Source: Pinisolibacter aquiterrae (GTDB taxonomy: Bacteria; Pseudomonadota; Alphaproteobacteria; Rhizobiales; Ancalomicrobiaceae). From it: a DNA stretch of 64,000 nucleotides. This document shows positions 1 to 8,724 of the stretch, piece by piece (the stretch's first letter is position 1; each line of letters starts with the position of its first letter). Below the pieces are notes generated by a model. That model was not told the DNA's origin and searched no databases. It was given only the letters and a program-made list of their open reading frames with translations. Made by a program: the position numbers and the translations under genes. The stretch is from assembly GCF_019160155.1 (NCBI RefSeq), contig NZ_JAFNIH010000041.1, positions 228,871 to 292,870 on the forward strand. The letters are read 5' to 3'.

Positions 1-1
1 C

Positions 2-412
2 GCCGAGCGCTTCCGCTGCAAGTTGCGCATCGCCACCCCGCCGGAACTGGCGCCCAAGACCGAGATCATGGCCTGGGCCCGCAAGCACGGCGCCTCGGTG
101 GTGTGGACCGACGACGCCTTCGAGGCGGTGAAGGGGGCCGACTGCGTCATCACCGACACCTGGGTGTCGATGGGCGACGATGAGAGCGAGCGCCGTCACA
201 ACCTGCTGAAGCCCTATCAGGTCAACGCGAAGCTGATGGCCGCCGCCAATTCCGACGCCATCTTCATGCACTGCCTCCCCGCCCATCGCGAGGAGGAGGT
301 GACGGCGGAGGTGATCGACGGGCCGCAGTCGGTGGTCTTCGACGAGGCCGAGAACCGTCTCCACGCGCAGAAGGGCGTTCTCGCCTGGTGCCTGGGCCGG
401 GTCGGCGCCTGA
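2..412 (+). CDS. argF: Ornithine carbamoyltransferase, C-terminal part (5' end outside window)
   Basis: Transfers the carbamoyl group of carbamoyl phosphate to ornithine to give citrulline in cytosolic arginine biosynthesis. Only about 136 C-terminal residues are present and the frame is open to the left edge. The HCLPAHR motif (bases 269-289), whose Cys lies in the ornithine site, and the preceding DTWVSMGDD segment of the ornithine-binding domain are intact. A strong hairpin follows at 501-533, so this gene probably ends its transcription unit before hslO. Confidence 0.95.
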   Translation, partial: AERFRCKLRIATPPELAPKTEIMAWARKHGASVVWTDDAFEAVKGADCVITDTWVSMGDDESERRHNLLKPYQVNAKLMAAANSDAIFMHCLPAHREEEVTAEVIDGPQSVVFDEAENRLHAQKGVLAWCLGRVGA

Positions 413-500
413 CCCAGGTCGGTGCCTGATGCCGAGGACGGGCCGCGCGCGGACCCTCTGGCGAAACCGGCCCGCGCGCCCCATATGACGACGAACCCCC

Positions 501-533
501 GAGCCGACGGGCGCTGGCCAGCGCCGTCGGCTC
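501..533 (+). terminator. Probable intrinsic terminator after argF
   Basis: GAGCCGACG (501-509) pairs with CGTCGGCTC (525-533), and between them GCGCTGG/CCAGCGC is self-complementary, giving an almost continuous stem with one bulged G at 510. The hairpin is followed by the pyrimidine-rich TCCTCTTTC. It lies between argF and hslO. Confidence 0.7.
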
Positions 534-558
534 TCCTCTTTCGCCGACGAGTTCTTCG

Positions 559-1548
559 ATGACCGACGCCCCGCTCCCCGTCGCGCTGCCCGACAGTGTC
601 CTGCCCTTCACCGTGCCCGCCCTCGACGTGCGCGGCCGCATGGTCCATCTCGGCCCGGCGCTCGACGCGATCCTCGGCCGCCACGCCTATCCGGCGCCGG
701 TCGCCCGCCTCCTGGCGGAGGCGATCGCGCTCGCGACCCTGCTCGGCTCGTCGATCAAGTTCGAGGGCCGCTTCATCCTCCAGACCCGCACCGACGGGCC
801 GGTGTCGATGCTGGTGGTCGATTTCCAGACCCCTGACGGTATCCGCGCCTATGCGAGCTTCGACGCCGCCGGCGTCGAGACGGCGATCACCGAGGGGCGC
901 ACCTCGCCGGCCGAGCTGCTCGGCCGCGGCCATCTCGCCATGACCGTCGACCAGGGACCGGACATGCAGCGCTATCAGGGCGTGGTCGTGCTCGAGGGCG
1001 AGAGCCTGGAGGAGGTCGCCCACGTCTGGTTCCAGCAGTCCGAGCAGATCCCGACCCGGGTCCGTCTCGCCGTCGCCGAGATGCTGACCAAGGGCGAGGG
1101 CGGGGCGAGCCACGCCTGGCGCGCCGGCGGCCTGATGGTGCAGTTCCTGCCGGAGAGCGAGGATCGGGTCCGCGCCCGCGACCTCCATCCCGGCGATGCG
1201 CCGGAAGGCACGGAGCCGCACGCCCCCGAGGTCGACGACGCCTGGGCCGAGGCCGAAGCGCTGGTCGGCACCGTCGAGGACGTCGAACTGACCGACCCGG
1301 AGGTCTCCGCCGAGCGCCTGCTCTATCGCCTGTTCCACGAGCGCGGCGTCCGCGTCTTCGAGCCTCTGGCCATGGTCGAGCGCTGCCGCTGCTCGCGCGA
1401 GCGCGTCGAGGCGATGCTCGGCCAGTTCACCGCCGAACAGGTCGACGACATGACCGTCGACGGCGAGATCGTCGTCACCTGCGAGTTCTGCTCGACCCAT
1501 TATCGCTTCGACCCGGTCGCCGTCCGGGCGCTGCGCGACGCCGGCTGA
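559..1548 (+). CDS. hslO: Hsp33 redox-regulated chaperone
   Basis: Holdase chaperone of the cytosol, activated when oxidative stress releases zinc from its C-terminal redox switch. The 329-residue protein has the family's four-cysteine zinc site: Cys276-x-Cys278 and Cys308-x-x-Cys311. Residues 1-240 match the Hsp33 core. It follows argF in the same direction, an order common in Hyphomicrobiales (known from the family), but a terminator-like hairpin separates them. The ATG has only a weak upstream GAG as ribosome-binding site. It converges on the permease at 1593. Confidence 0.93.
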   Translation: MTDAPLPVALPDSVLPFTVPALDVRGRMVHLGPALDAILGRHAYPAPVARLLAEAIALATLLGSSIKFEGRFILQTRTDGPVSMLVVDFQTPDGIRAYASFDAAGVETAITEGRTSPAELLGRGHLAMTVDQGPDMQRYQGVVVLEGESLEEVAHVWFQQSEQIPTRVRLAVAEMLTKGEGGASHAWRAGGLMVQFLPESEDRVRARDLHPGDAPEGTEPHAPEVDDAWAEAEALVGTVEDVELTDPEVSAERLLYRLFHERGVRVFEPLAMVERCRCSRERVEAMLGQFTAEQVDDMTVDGEIVVTCEFCSTHYRFDPVAVRALRDAG

Positions 1549-1592
1549 AGGCACTCGCCTTCGGCCTGAGCAAAGAACTGGAAGGCTTGCCT

Positions 1593-2387
1593 TCAGCCCA
1601 GCACCAGCTTGAACCCGACCACGGTCAGCACCGCCGCCAGCACGAAGCGCAGCGCCGCCTCCGGCAGCTTCGGGCCGACGGCGGAGCCGATCACCACGCC
1701 GGGGACCGAGCCGACCAGCAGCGGCAGCAACAGGGACGGGTTCACCGACCCGATCATCCAGTGGCCGAACCCGGCGATCAGCGTCAGCGGCACCGCGTGC
1801 GCGATGTCTGAGCCGACCAGCCGGGCGATCGGCAGGCGCGGATAGAGCATCAGCAGCGCGGTGACGCCGACCGCGCCCGCCCCGACCGACGAGATCGACA
1901 CCGCCACGCCGAGCGCCGCCCCCAGAGCGACGGTCGCGATGCGCCGGCCGCGCACCGTCGCCTCCGCCCGCCGCCGCTTCTCCACCAGCGCCTTCAGGCG
2001 GTGGCGGAAGAACAAGGCGAGCGACGTGGCGATCAGGGCGATCCCGAGCACGTGCGAGACCAGTCCGCCGGCGCCGCCGGTCTTGGTTTCGATCTGCGAC
2101 AGGACGATCAGCGTCGCCGCCGTCGCCGGCACGCTGCCGAGCGCCAGGAGCCCGGTCACCCCCCAATCGACGGTGCGGTTGAACCCGTGCACCACCACGC
2201 CGACGCTCTTGGTCGCCGCCGCGAACAGGAGGTCGGTGCCGACCGCCGTCACGGGATGGACGCCGAACAGCAAGACCAGGATCGGCGTCATCAACGAGCC
2301 GCCGCCGACCCCGGTCATGCCGACCAGCAGTCCGACGACGAGCCCCGAAACGATGGTGGCCGGATCCAAGAGCGTGAAGATGGTCAC
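1593..2387 (-). CDS. TauE/SafE-family membrane permease
   Basis: Predicted anion permease of the TauE/SafE family (sulfite or organosulfonate export). The 264-residue product has about eight hydrophobic segments and the family repeat signature near its N-terminus (GLLVGMTGVGGGSL), echoed by the later SSVGAGAVG segment. I chose the GTG at 2387 because AGGGG sits 6-7 bases upstream and the protein then starts directly at the first membrane segment; the longer upstream frame is charged, low-complexity sequence. It stands alone, convergent with hslO, so its substrate cannot be told from neighbours. Confidence 0.85.
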   Translation of the reverse strand: MTIFTLLDPATIVSGLVVGLLVGMTGVGGGSLMTPILVLLFGVHPVTAVGTDLLFAAATKSVGVVVHGFNRTVDWGVTGLLALGSVPATAATLIVLSQIETKTGGAGGLVSHVLGIALIATSLALFFRHRLKALVEKRRRAEATVRGRRIATVALGAALGVAVSISSVGAGAVGVTALLMLYPRLPIARLVGSDIAHAVPLTLIAGFGHWMIGSVNPSLLLPLLVGSVPGVVIGSAVGPKLPEAALRFVLAAVLTVVGFKLVLG

Positions 2388-2693
2388 CGAGTCCCCTGTC
2401 CGAAGGCGCGACGGCGAGGGGCCGTCGTCGTCGTTCGGGGCTCGCGTGCGACCCCCATGGTGACGAGCGCCGCCCCTCGCGACCTCGCGGTTCTCCCTCG
2501 CCCCGCCCCGACGATCGGGGCGACGGCGAACACCCGGACTATCGGCAACCCCGAACGATCCGGCAAGCATCGGCCTGCCTCCGACCCCGGCCCGCACGGG
2601 TAGGTTTTGCTCGATCCGCCGGCGAGCGTGGAACGCGGCCGGGCGGATGCGCCCCGGCGGGACCGATCGTCGCCGCCCGCCGCGCGGCGCGCC

Positions 2694-3353
2694 TCACGCG
2701 TCCGCGGGGCCGTCCGCGAAGCCGAGCACGAAGGCGGCGACCGCGTCGCAGGCGACGGCGATGTTGCCCTTCAGCGTCGCCGGCGAGGCGCCGCGCGGGC
2801 CGAAATCGTGGCTGCCGTCCTCGATCCAGGCGAAACGGGCGCGGGCGCCGACGTCGAGCGTCTCCACCTCGGCGCGCGACCCGAAGTCGTCGCGCTCGCC
2901 CTGGACGATCAGCGCCGGCAACAACCCGCCCTGGAGCGGCGTGAGACGGATCTCCTCCGGCCGGCCCGGCCCGTGGAACGGATAGCCGAGGCACACCACC
3001 CCGGCGACCGCCGGATCGAGCGCCTCGCAGGCGGCGATCGCCGCGACCCGGCCGCCCATCGACTTGCCGCCGATCACCAGCGGCCCGATCCGTTCGGGGG
3101 CGGCCAGCACGGTCTCGATCGCCGCGCGGAACTCCGGCACCGCGCGTTCCGCCTTGATCGGCGGGAACTTCTTTCCCGTGGTCCGGCGCTTGGCCATGTA
3201 GGCGAATTCGAATCGCGCCACCGCGACGCCGCGCGCCGCCAGTCCCTCCGCGATGCGGGTCATGAAGGGGGCGTCCATCGGCGCGCCGGCGCCGTGGGCG
3301 AGGAGGAGGGTGGCGCGGGCGTCGTCCGCGCGGGTCCACAGGAGATCGGTCAT
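2694..3353 (-). CDS. Small alpha/beta hydrolase (KANL3/Tex30-like)
   Basis: Predicted cytosolic hydrolase of 219 residues resembling the KANL3/Tex30 group of dienelactone-hydrolase-like proteins. The nucleophile elbow GKSMGGR places Ser98, the motif LLAHGAG near residue 20 forms the oxyanion region, GERDD near 152-156 supplies the acid and GSHDF places His182. No substrate can be inferred. The solute-binding protein gene ends 21 bases upstream in the same direction, so the two may be co-transcribed. Confidence 0.82.
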   Translation of the reverse strand: MTDLLWTRADDARATLLLAHGAGAPMDAPFMTRIAEGLAARGVAVARFEFAYMAKRRTTGKKFPPIKAERAVPEFRAAIETVLAAPERIGPLVIGGKSMGGRVAAIAACEALDPAVAGVVCLGYPFHGPGRPEEIRLTPLQGGLLPALIVQGERDDFGSRAEVETLDVGARARFAWIEDGSHDFGPRGASPATLKGNIAVACDAVAAFVLGFADGPADA

Positions 3354-3374
3354 CGGGGTCTTTCGTGGTGGGGA

Positions 3375-4277
3375 TCAGTAATAGCCGCGCGGGAACCAGC
3401 GCAGATAGAGCTCGCCGAGCCGCCCGTCGATCGCCGCCTTGCGCAGGGCGTAGTCGAGGTGGCGTTTCAGGCGCGGGTTGGACTTCGGCACGGCGACGCG
3501 CAGGCCCTCGCCGAACACCGCCGGTTCCAGCCACGGCCCCCCGGCGAAGGCGCAGCAACTGCGCGCCGCCTCGCCGTCGAGCCAGAACGAGAGGCCGATC
3601 GCGTCGCCGAAATGGACGCTGACCTTGTGGTCGCGCAGTGCGTCGCGGGCCGAGGTCTCGTCGGGATAGGCGGCGATGCGGGCCTTGCGGAAATGCTCGA
3701 GCGCATAGGCCTCGTGCGCCGAACCGGAGACGACCGAGATCCAGCGCCCGGCGAGCCCCTCCGGCGTGACGTGGGCCGTCTCGCCGGCGAGGCCGACGAA
3801 GCGGCCGGGCGTCGTCAGATAGGCGTCGGTGGTGTCGAGACGGTCGCGCAGGGCGGGGCCGACCGCGAGACCGGCCAGGATCGCGTCGCCGCGCTTGTCG
3901 GCGACGGCGGCGACGAGATCGTCGAAGGGTCGCATCTGGAGCGTGCAGGTGGCGCCGATCTCCTCGCACAGCACCCGGGCGAGATCGACGTGATAGCCGA
4001 CCAGCCGCCCGCTCGCGTCGAGGAAGGAGAAGGGCGGGAAGTCGCCGGTGGTGAGGAACCGGATCGTCGAGATCTCGCCGGCCGGCTTCTGCGGTCGATT
4101 GGCGGGATCCCAGAACGAGGGACGGAACGGCTCGGCCGCCGCCGGGGGCGGCGCGGGCGCCGGGTCTTCCGCCCGCGCGCCGATCGATCCGGCGAAGACC
4201 GCGAGGGCGAGGGAGAGGGCGAGACCCGTCGCGCGTGGAATTCCGGAAGCGACAGGCGGGCGCGAAGATGCAATCAT
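3375..4277 (-). CDS. Periplasmic amino-acid-type solute-binding protein
   Basis: Family 3 extracellular solute-binding protein, 300 residues. The ATG at 4277 gives a signal peptide with hydrophobic core ATGLALSLALAVFAG and an alanine-rich cleavage region (GARAED), then a Pro/Ala-rich linker and the bilobed domain beginning IRFLTTGDFPPFSF. DVLARVLCEEIGA-type sequence and the SVVSGSAHEAYALE hinge are typical. No permease or ATPase lies next to it, so it may serve a transporter elsewhere or act as an orphan sensor. It is divergent from the glycosyltransferase at 4370. Confidence 0.82.
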   Translation of the reverse strand: MIASSRPPVASGIPRATGLALSLALAVFAGSIGARAEDPAPAPPPAAAEPFRPSFWDPANRPQKPAGEISTIRFLTTGDFPPFSFLDASGRLVGYHVDLARVLCEEIGATCTLQMRPFDDLVAAVADKRGDAILAGLAVGPALRDRLDTTDAYLTTPGRFVGLAGETAHVTPEGLAGRWISVVSGSAHEAYALEHFRKARIAAYPDETSARDALRDHKVSVHFGDAIGLSFWLDGEAARSCCAFAGGPWLEPAVFGEGLRVAVPKSNPRLKRHLDYALRKAAIDGRLGELYLRWFPRGYY

Positions 4278-4369
4278 GACGCGTCTCGGGTTGTGACATC
4301 GTGGCGACGAAGACGGGTTCGAACGCGCGGTCTGAACTCTAGGCGACGGGGGCGCGGGGAGAAAGCACC

Positions 4370-6205
4370 ATTCGATCGGGGGCCCATCGAGGATCGGACG
4401 AGATCGAGGCCGACGGCGCCGAGCCGGCGCCGGCGCCGGCGTCGCGCCCGTCCTCTCGCGAGAGCGTCCATTGGCAGGCCGTCGCCGAGGATCTCGGCGT
4501 CGGACGTCTCGCGCGGATCGCGGTCGAGCCGGCCGCCGAGACCGAGCCGCCGCCACCGCCGGCCGCCTTCTCGCGCGCCGAGGCCCTGATGCTCGGGGCG
4601 CCGGGCGAGACGACCCTGGTGATGGCGCCGCCGCCCGACCGCCGGGGCGCGGTCGCGGACTTCCTGCGTCTCAATCCGGGCGAACGCCCTCGCCTCGCGG
4701 TGGCGACGCCGCGCGAGATCCGCCGCGCCCTGATCGAGCGATGGGCGCCGGCCCTGACGCGGCGCGCGGTGCGTGCCGTTCTCGACCGCGATCCCGGGCA
4801 GTCGGCAGCCAGCGCCCCGGCGCCGGGCCAATTGCTCGCGCTCGGGGTCGCCGTCGCCGTCTGGGGGCTCGCCCTGTGGGGGGCGGTGTCGCCGATCGTC
4901 ATGGCCTGGACCTGCGCCTTTCTGATGATCGGCCTGTTTCGCATGTTGGTCGCCGACGCCCGCCCGCCGGTCGCGCCGAGCCCGGTCGACGACGCCGACC
5001 TGCCGCGTTACGCGGTGCTGGTTCCCGTCTTTCGCGAGGTGGAGGTGATCGCGCCCCTCGTCGCCGCCCTGAGCGCGCTCGACTATCCGCCGGACCGGCT
5101 CGAGATCCGGCTGGTGGTGGAGGCCGACGACGGCCCGACCCGCGCCGCCGCCGAGGCGGCCACCCTCGACACGCCGCTCGACATCGTCGTCGTGCCGCCG
5201 TCGCTGCCGCGCACCAAGCCCAAGGCGCTCAACTTCGCCCTCGCCACCGTCGATGCCGAATTCGTCACCGTCTATGACGCCGAGGATCGCCCGGATCCCG
5301 ACCAGTTGCGGCTCGCCGTCGCCGCCTTCCGCGCCGGACCGCCGGAATTGGCCGTGGTCCAGGCGGCGCTGGTGATCGATCACGACGCCCGGGCGCGGCC
5401 CTGGTTGGTGCGCCAGTTCGAGATCGAATACGCGATGCTGTTCCGCGGGCTCCTGCCCTGGCTCGCCGAGCGCCGCCTGTTCCTGCCGCTCGGCGGCACC
5501 TCGAATCACTTCCGCCGCTCGGTCCTCGACGTGATCGGCGGCTGGGATCCCCACAACGTCACCGAGGACGCCGACATCGCCGTGCGCATCGTGCGCGCCG
5601 GATGGCACGCCGGCGTCGTCGCCTCGGCGACGCGGGAGGAGGCGCCGATCGACCTGCGCGCCTGGCTTGCGCAGCGGACCCGCTGGATGAAGGGGTGGAT
5701 GCAGACCTGGCTCGCCCACATGCGCTCGCCCTTGCGCCTGCACCGCGAACTGGGCCTCGCCGGGGCGCTCGCCTTCCACCTCGTCTTCGCCGGCCAGCTC
5801 CTCTCGGCGATCACCTTCGCGCCGAGCCTGTTGCTGCTCTCGCTGCAGATCGGCGGCTTCGTGCCGCTCTTCGTCGGCGAGACCATCGACGGCGACGTGG
5901 TGGCGCTCTCCGCCCTGGTCGCCTTCTCCTCGGGCCTCCTCGGCGCCTTCATCCTGGCGATGAAGGTGTCGGAGCGCTCGCCCCGGCGTTTCCGCCTCGC
6001 CGACGTATTGTCGATGCCACTCTATTGGTGCGCCGTCTCGCTGGCGACCTATACGGCCGCGATCGAACTGATCCACGCGCCGAGCCGGTGGAACAAGACC
6101 CGCCACGGCCGCGCCGTCCGCGAAGGCGATGCGAGACCCCCTTGCACCACGCCCCCCGGCGAGGGTATGAGGAAGCACGCTCGAGCGGGTGTAGTTCAGA
6201 GGTAG
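4370..6205 (+). CDS. Membrane family 2 glycosyltransferase with GspE-N/MshEN-like N-terminal domain
   Basis: Predicted inner-membrane glycosyltransferase of the processive cellulose-synthase-like type. The catalytic domain has VPVFREVEVI, the DAED metal-binding segment, EDADIAVRI and QRTRWMKGW (the Q-x-x-RW motif), with membrane segments on both sides. The first ATG in frame is at 4589, but the 73 codons before it are open and encode sequence (WQAVAEDLGVGRLARI) that continues directly into the GspE-N-like domain, so the gene must start upstream. No ATG, GTG or TTG occurs between the in-frame stop at 4340 and 4589. The best candidate is the ATT at 4370, eight bases after GGAG. The stop codon lies inside the tRNA-Gly gene. 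Start uncertain; family assignment firm. Confidence 0.75.
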   Translation: MRSGAHRGSDEIEADGAEPAPAPASRPSSRESVHWQAVAEDLGVGRLARIAVEPAAETEPPPPPAAFSRAEALMLGAPGETTLVMAPPPDRRGAVADFLRLNPGERPRLAVATPREIRRALIERWAPALTRRAVRAVLDRDPGQSAASAPAPGQLLALGVAVAVWGLALWGAVSPIVMAWTCAFLMIGLFRMLVADARPPVAPSPVDDADLPRYAVLVPVFREVEVIAPLVAALSALDYPPDRLEIRLVVEADDGPTRAAAEAATLDTPLDIVVVPPSLPRTKPKALNFALATVDAEFVTVYDAEDRPDPDQLRLAVAAFRAGPPELAVVQAALVIDHDARARPWLVRQFEIEYAMLFRGLLPWLAERRLFLPLGGTSNHFRRSVLDVIGGWDPHNVTEDADIAVRIVRAGWHAGVVASATREEAPIDLRAWLAQRTRWMKGWMQTWLAHMRSPLRLHRELGLAGALAFHLVFAGQLLSAITFAPSLLLLSLQIGGFVPLFVGETIDGDVVALSALVAFSSGLLGAFILAMKVSERSPRRFRLADVLSMPLYWCAVSLATYTAAIELIHAPSRWNKTRHGRAVREGDARPPCTTPPGEGMRKHARAGVVQR

Positions 6206-6259
6206 AACGTCAGCTTCCCAAGCTGAATGTCGTGGGTTCGATTCCCATCGCCCGCTCCA
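6185..6259 (+). tRNA. tRNA-Gly (anticodon CCC)
   Basis: Complete 75-base tRNA gene with encoded CCA (6257-6259). GCGGGTG pairs with CGCCCGC in the acceptor stem, the anticodon stem TCAGC/GCTGA encloses loop TTCCCAA with anticodon CCC, and the T arm carries GTTCGATTC. It reads GGG codons. Its first 21 bases overlap the end of the preceding glycosyltransferase frame, whose TAG stop is formed by the D loop. Confidence 0.97.
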
Positions 6260-6324
6260 ATCCATCCCATTGACCTCGTGGCCATTCTTCGCGTGTCGAC
6301 GCGCGCGCCGAAGGCCGTGCCCAT

Positions 6325-6358
6325 GTCGACGACGCGTCGACGGCGGTGATCACCGCCG
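6325..6358. repeat. Two adjoining inverted repeats downstream of tRNA-Gly
   Basis: GTCGACG (6325-6331) pairs with CGTCGAC (6335-6341) around ACG. Directly joined is an 18-base perfect palindrome, CGGCGGTGATCACCGCCG (6341-6358). They could form alternative hairpins in the tRNA trailer or act as a protein-binding site. No integrase or second copy was seen. Confidence 0.5.
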
Positions 6359-6382
6359 CTGAGGCCGGTCCACGGCATCCCT

Positions 6383-6417
6383 GGAACCCCTCCCGAGGGG
6401 GCGCCGGGAGGGGTTCC
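6383..6417. terminator. Bidirectional terminator between tRNA-Gly and cytochrome c
   Basis: GGAACCCCTCCC (6383-6394) pairs perfectly with GGGAGGGGTTCC (6406-6417) around an 11-base loop. A CTTTTT run follows on the plus strand. It sits between the tRNA and the convergent cytochrome gene and can serve both. Confidence 0.8.
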
Positions 6418-6474
6418 CGCTCCTTTTTGGAGCGTCGGACGCTCACGAGGGGGAGGGGCCAGGGGGCGGCTCGC

Positions 6475-7002
6475 TCACCGCGCGGTCTTCCTGAGCGTCG
6501 CGAGAACCTCGCCGGGCACCTGCGTGAGGACGAGCGAGGTCGGGGTCTCGCTCGGTCCGAAGGGGCCCGGCACGGCGTTGTGGACCGGCGGCAGGCTCCT
6601 CAGATAGGCCACGATCGCCCGGGCATCCGTCTTCGTCAGTTTCGAGAGGGCCGGCCACGGCATCGCGGGGGCGAGATGGCGCCCGTCCGGACGCGTGCCC
6701 TTCGTGATCGCCGCGACGATCTCGTCGTCGGTCCAGGTCCCGAGCCCGGTCTCGCGATCGGGCGTGAGGTTGCGGCCGACGAAGACCCCGAGACCCGGGA
6801 CGTCGAAACCGACGTCGGAGCCGGCGAGGAACCGGGCTCCGTCCGGCTTGCCCTGGAGCGCGCCGGGCGTATGGCAGTCGGAGCAGCCGGAGATGGTCAC
6901 GAGATAGCGCCCGCGATCGACCGGCGATTCGGCGCCGTGGACCCGCAGCGCGCCCCAGAAGGACGCCGCGACCAGGACGGGGACGAAGAACAGTTTGGAC
7001 AT
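6475..7002 (-). CDS. Secreted mono-haem cytochrome c
   Basis: Predicted periplasmic electron carrier of 175 residues. A short signal sequence (hydrophobic core FFVPVLVAASFWGAL) precedes a single haem attachment motif CSDCH. The region DVGFDVPGLGVFVGRNLTPD and a downstream PAMPW segment that can supply the axial Met are typical of class I cytochromes paired with dehydrogenases. GAGGA precedes the ATG. It lies 123 bases after the flavin monooxygenase in the same direction, so they may share a transcript, although a functional link is not obvious because the monooxygenase is cytosolic. Confidence 0.85.
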   Translation of the reverse strand: MSKLFFVPVLVAASFWGALRVHGAESPVDRGRYLVTISGCSDCHTPGALQGKPDGARFLAGSDVGFDVPGLGVFVGRNLTPDRETGLGTWTDDEIVAAITKGTRPDGRHLAPAMPWPALSKLTKTDARAIVAYLRSLPPVHNAVPGPFGPSETPTSLVLTQVPGEVLATLRKTAR

Positions 7003-7125
7003 GTCGAATTTCCTCGAGAGTTTGCGATGTCGAAGACCGCCGGCCGAAGCGGCGGCGGAAGGGATCGGCAGGGCGGTGGCCGCAGGCGGATCGCCCCTCG
7101 GCCGCGCCGTCCGGCCGGCGCGATC

Positions 7126-8664
7126 TCAGGCGGCGGTGGCCGTGCGATCGCCGAGGAGGAGATCGCGCAGCGCCGCCTCCTCGCTCGTGTAGGTGTTGCC
7201 GCCGTCCCGGCCGAAGGCGTGTCCCGCCTCGGCGGTGCGGACGGCGGCGTCGGCGCGGGCATCGGGGCCGACGAGGCGGAAACTCGCCGGCGCGAGCGGG
7301 CCGAATAGCAGGGTCCGCTCCAGATCCGGCCAATCGCGCGGATCCGGTTCGACCCCGGCCCGGCGGGCGAAGAGAACCGCCGGACCATGCATCGGCGGCG
7401 ACCCCATCGCCCGCGCGGCCCGCCCCCGGGCGAGCCCCTCGCGCATCTCGGCGTCGCCCGGCGCCGGTCGAAGTCCCGCGAACGTGTAGGCGACCCAGCG
7501 GGCCTGGAGCTCCAGCACCGGCAGATAGGGGCCGACGAGATCGTAGAGGCCGACGAAGGCGAGCCCCGGGAGATCCGGATGGAACGTATGGTCGGCGAGA
7601 TCGATTTCGCCCTGGTCGAGGCCGAGCGTGCGGGCGACGTCCTCGGCGAGGAACGGCACCGACAGGCGATAGCCCGTGCCGAACAGGAGGGCGTCGGTCT
7701 CGACCGTGCCACCGTCGGTGAAGCGAACGGCGCGCCCGTCCACCGACGCGATCCAAGGCCGGGTTTCGATGCGGCCTTCGGCGACGGCGGCCAGGAAGTG
7801 CTGCGACTGCGCGATGCCGGCGGCGAAGACGTCGGGGTCCGCCGAGCCCGCCCCGTAGGGGGCCGGGTCGCCGCCGGCCCGCACGACCGCCGCCTTCAGT
7901 CCCGCCGCCCGCGCGGCCGGGGGCAGGCGTTCGCCCGCCAGCATCGCGGCGCGGTTGAACATCAGGTGCTCGGTCGGCAACCCGGCGTTCAGCTTCGGCA
8001 ACACCCAACGTTGCCGGCGCCGGCTCACGATCACCCGGCCGGCACCGCCGAGGGCGAGGGCGGAGGCGATCTCGAGGGCGCTGATCGAGCATCCGGCGAC
8101 CACGACGGTCGCGCCGCGATACGCCTGCTCACCGTCGTAGGCGGCGGCATGGGCGACGCCGAGCCGCCCGGCGAAGGTCTCGAGGCCCGGGATCTGCGGC
8201 ACCGAGGGCACGCGATGGCGGCCGTTGGCGACGATCACCCGCGCGAAGACCTCGCGCCGCGATCCGCCGTCCCCGGCCGAGGTGACGAGCCAGCCGTCCG
8301 GGTGGCGTTCGAGGCCTTCGACGCGCGCGCGGAACCGGATGCGCGGGGTGATCCCCATGGCATCGGCATAACGGCCGAGATAGGCGAACATCTGCTCGCG
8401 CGTCGGATAGGTGGCGGTTCCCTGGGGATGATCGAGGTCGGCGAAGGCGGTCATGACGCGGCTGGTGTTGGTGCGCATGCCGGGCCAGGTGGCGCTGCCC
8501 GGAGCGGCGCCGTTCCACTGCCCGCCGACGGCGGCGGCGGCCTCGAAGACGACGGGCTCCAGGCCCCGGCGCAGGAGATGGGCGGCCGAGGCGAGACCGG
8601 CCGGGCCGGCGCCGACGACGGCGACGGCCGTCTTCGGATGGGTGACGATTTCGATGGAGGACAT
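7126..8664 (-). CDS. Flavin-containing monooxygenase-like NAD(P)H oxidoreductase
   Basis: Class B flavoprotein monooxygenase-like protein, 512 residues. The FAD motif GAGPAGLASA is near residue 18 and the second Rossmann motif (VVVAGCSISALEIA), in which the usual second Gly is Cys-Ser, sits mid-protein. The FMO fingerprint F-x-G-x3-H-x3-Y is recognisable but loose (FAGRLGVAHAAAYDG). Substrate unknown; family members oxygenate N, S or ketone groups. GGGGAG precedes the ATG. Its promoter region (8665-8806), shared with the divergent split-barrel gene, carries four phased CTAA repeats. Confidence 0.85.
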   Translation of the reverse strand: MSSIEIVTHPKTAVAVVGAGPAGLASAAHLLRRGLEPVVFEAAAAVGGQWNGAAPGSATWPGMRTNTSRVMTAFADLDHPQGTATYPTREQMFAYLGRYADAMGITPRIRFRARVEGLERHPDGWLVTSAGDGGSRREVFARVIVANGRHRVPSVPQIPGLETFAGRLGVAHAAAYDGEQAYRGATVVVAGCSISALEIASALALGGAGRVIVSRRRQRWVLPKLNAGLPTEHLMFNRAAMLAGERLPPAARAAGLKAAVVRAGGDPAPYGAGSADPDVFAAGIAQSQHFLAAVAEGRIETRPWIASVDGRAVRFTDGGTVETDALLFGTGYRLSVPFLAEDVARTLGLDQGEIDLADHTFHPDLPGLAFVGLYDLVGPYLPVLELQARWVAYTFAGLRPAPGDAEMREGLARGRAARAMGSPPMHGPAVLFARRAGVEPDPRDWPDLERTLLFGPLAPASFRLVGPDARADAAVRTAEAGHAFGRDGGNTYTSEEAALRDLLLGDRTATAA

Positions 8665-8724
8665 GACGGGCTCCCCGTGAGACGATGGAGCCTTCTGATA
8701 GGCCGGGTGCCGGCGCGGGCCTTC

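Noticed and set aside
217-2166. Long minus-strand frame of about 650 codons over argF, hslO and the permease
   Set aside because: Arg/Asp/Gly-rich low-complexity translation without any domain, opposite to well-supported genes; a by-product of very high GC.
2607-4589. Plus-strand frame of about 660 codons opposite the hydrolase and solute-binding protein genes
   Set aside because: The minus-strand genes have signal peptide, motifs and starts; this frame has only charged repeats and no recognisable domain.
6185-6460. tRNA-Gly as an attachment site of an integrated element
   Set aside because: No integrase, no direct repeat of the tRNA 3' end and no composition change downstream.
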